Source: Beroe ovata (taxonomy: Eukaryota > Ctenophora > Nuda > Beroida > Beroidae). Taken from it: DNA of 38,150 nucleotides. The translations under genes and the position numbers were made by a program. The DNA is taken from the NCBI GenBank assembly GCA_946803715.1, contig CAMPET010000175.1, positions 1 through 38,150 on the forward strand. The letters run 5' to 3'. Position 1 is the stretch's first letter; each line of letters begins with the position of its first letter. This document shows positions 37,352 to 38,150 of the stretch, in pieces. The notes under the pieces are model-generated. The model was not told the DNA's origin, made no database searches, and was given only the letters and a program-made list of their open reading frames with translations.

Positions 37352-38150
37352 CTCAAATGCTCACTCAAACTGACATGTTTTGGGTGGATAAGGGGTTATG
37401 GTGGCCATTTACTCGGGAACCGATCATCGGATTGACGAGAAATTTTGGTTGTCCGAGTTTGTAATGGTCCTTGACCTATGATAGAAGTTTCAAATCAATC
37501 GATCGATCCGTTTGGGAGCGATCCTCAAATGCTCACTCAAACTGATATGTTTTGGGTCGATAAGGGGTTGTGGCGGACACTTACTCTGGAACTGATCATC
37601 GGATAGACGTGAAATTATGGTTGTCCGAGTTTCTAATGGTCCTTGAGCTATGGTAGAAGTTTCAAGTCAATCGGTCGATCCATTTGGGAGCTATCCTCAA
37701 ATGCTCACTCAAACTGACATGTTTTGGGTCGATAAGGGGTTAAGGCGGCCACTAACTCGGGAACCAATCATCGTGAAACCTTGGTTATCCGAGTTTCTAT
37801 TGGTCCTTGAGCTATGGTAGAAGTTTCAGGTCAATCGTTCGACCCAATTAGGAGCTATCCTCAAATGCTCACTCAAACTGCCATTTTTTGGTTCGACAAA
37901 GGGTTATGGCGGCCTCAATCGCAGGAACTGATCATCGGATTGACGTGAAATTTTGGTTGTCCGAGTTTCTCATAGTCCTTGAGCTATGGTAGAAGTTTCA
38001 AGTCAATCAGTCGATCCGTTTGGGAGCTATCCTCAAATGCTCACTCAAACTGATATGTTTTGGGTCGATAAGGGATATGGCGTTCACTAACTCGGAAACC
38101 GATCATCAGATTGACGTGAAATTTTGCTTGTCCGAGTTTCTAATGGTCCT
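37352..38150. repeat. 172-bp satellite array, continuing beyond the window
   Basis: ctcaaatgctcactcaaact recurs at 37352, 37524, 37696, 37860 and 38032, giving periods of 172, 172, 164 and 172 bp. Units contain gataaggggtta, gatcatcggattgacg and ttggttgtccgagttt. The third unit has an 8-bp net deletion around gaaccaatcatcgtgaaacc. The array is open at the right edge. Confidence 0.93.

Overview
The window is animal nuclear DNA. It has spliced genes with GT-AG introns, many of only 64-124 bp, AATAAA poly(A) signals, abundant minisatellites, and LINE and DNA-transposon remnants. Its recognisable genes are metazoan: the dolichol-cycle protein RFT1, a WT1-type zinc-finger factor and two sperm-axoneme-type proteins. 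The short introns and minisatellites suggest a marine invertebrate (sponge, cnidarian or lophotrochozoan), but I cannot name the species. There are single n's at 770, near 3214, 8643 and 30705, and a 564-bp gap at 18307-18870.

Layout. 1-4632: gene-free minisatellites (a GTGGACACTT-type array interrupted by 12-bp GTCGCTAATTGC and AACCCTAAT-type blocks, ending in a 10-bp array). 4633-9837: intergenic, with a degenerate GTGGCGC array carrying a 724-bp hAT-like non-autonomous element with terminal inverted repeats and 8-bp target-site duplications, a short minisatellite and a long inverted repeat. 9838-12780: a cluster of related transposon fragments, one unit tandemly duplicated at 916 bp, holding an apparently captured host segment whose second copy lies at 13739-14130. 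14228-14529 (-): a probable small membrane-protein gene.

16148-23800 (+): a complete 13-exon RFT1 gene (520 aa), rebuilt with consistent splice phases; its large introns hold the gap, a 14-bp minisatellite, a LINE 3' fragment and a repeated 93-bp element. Tail to tail with it, 24408-30235 (-): a WT1-like factor with four C2H2 fingers, whose coding sequence contains an in-frame 21-bp minisatellite and whose stop codon lies inside a 20-bp minisatellite. 30728-31777 (-): the 3' part of a gene I do not recognise. 34497-36380: two divergent paralogues resembling SPMIP1/ATP6V1FNB, head to head, one intronless and one with a single intron. 36840-38150: a 29-bp minisatellite and a 172-bp satellite that runs off the window.

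No operon or joint pathway is implied: RFT1 is an ER housekeeping function, the WT1-like gene a developmental regulator, and the SPMIP1-like pair probably ciliary or sperm structural proteins. Exon models were built by hand from splice sites, phase continuity and remembered family sequence. No alignment or transcript data were available.
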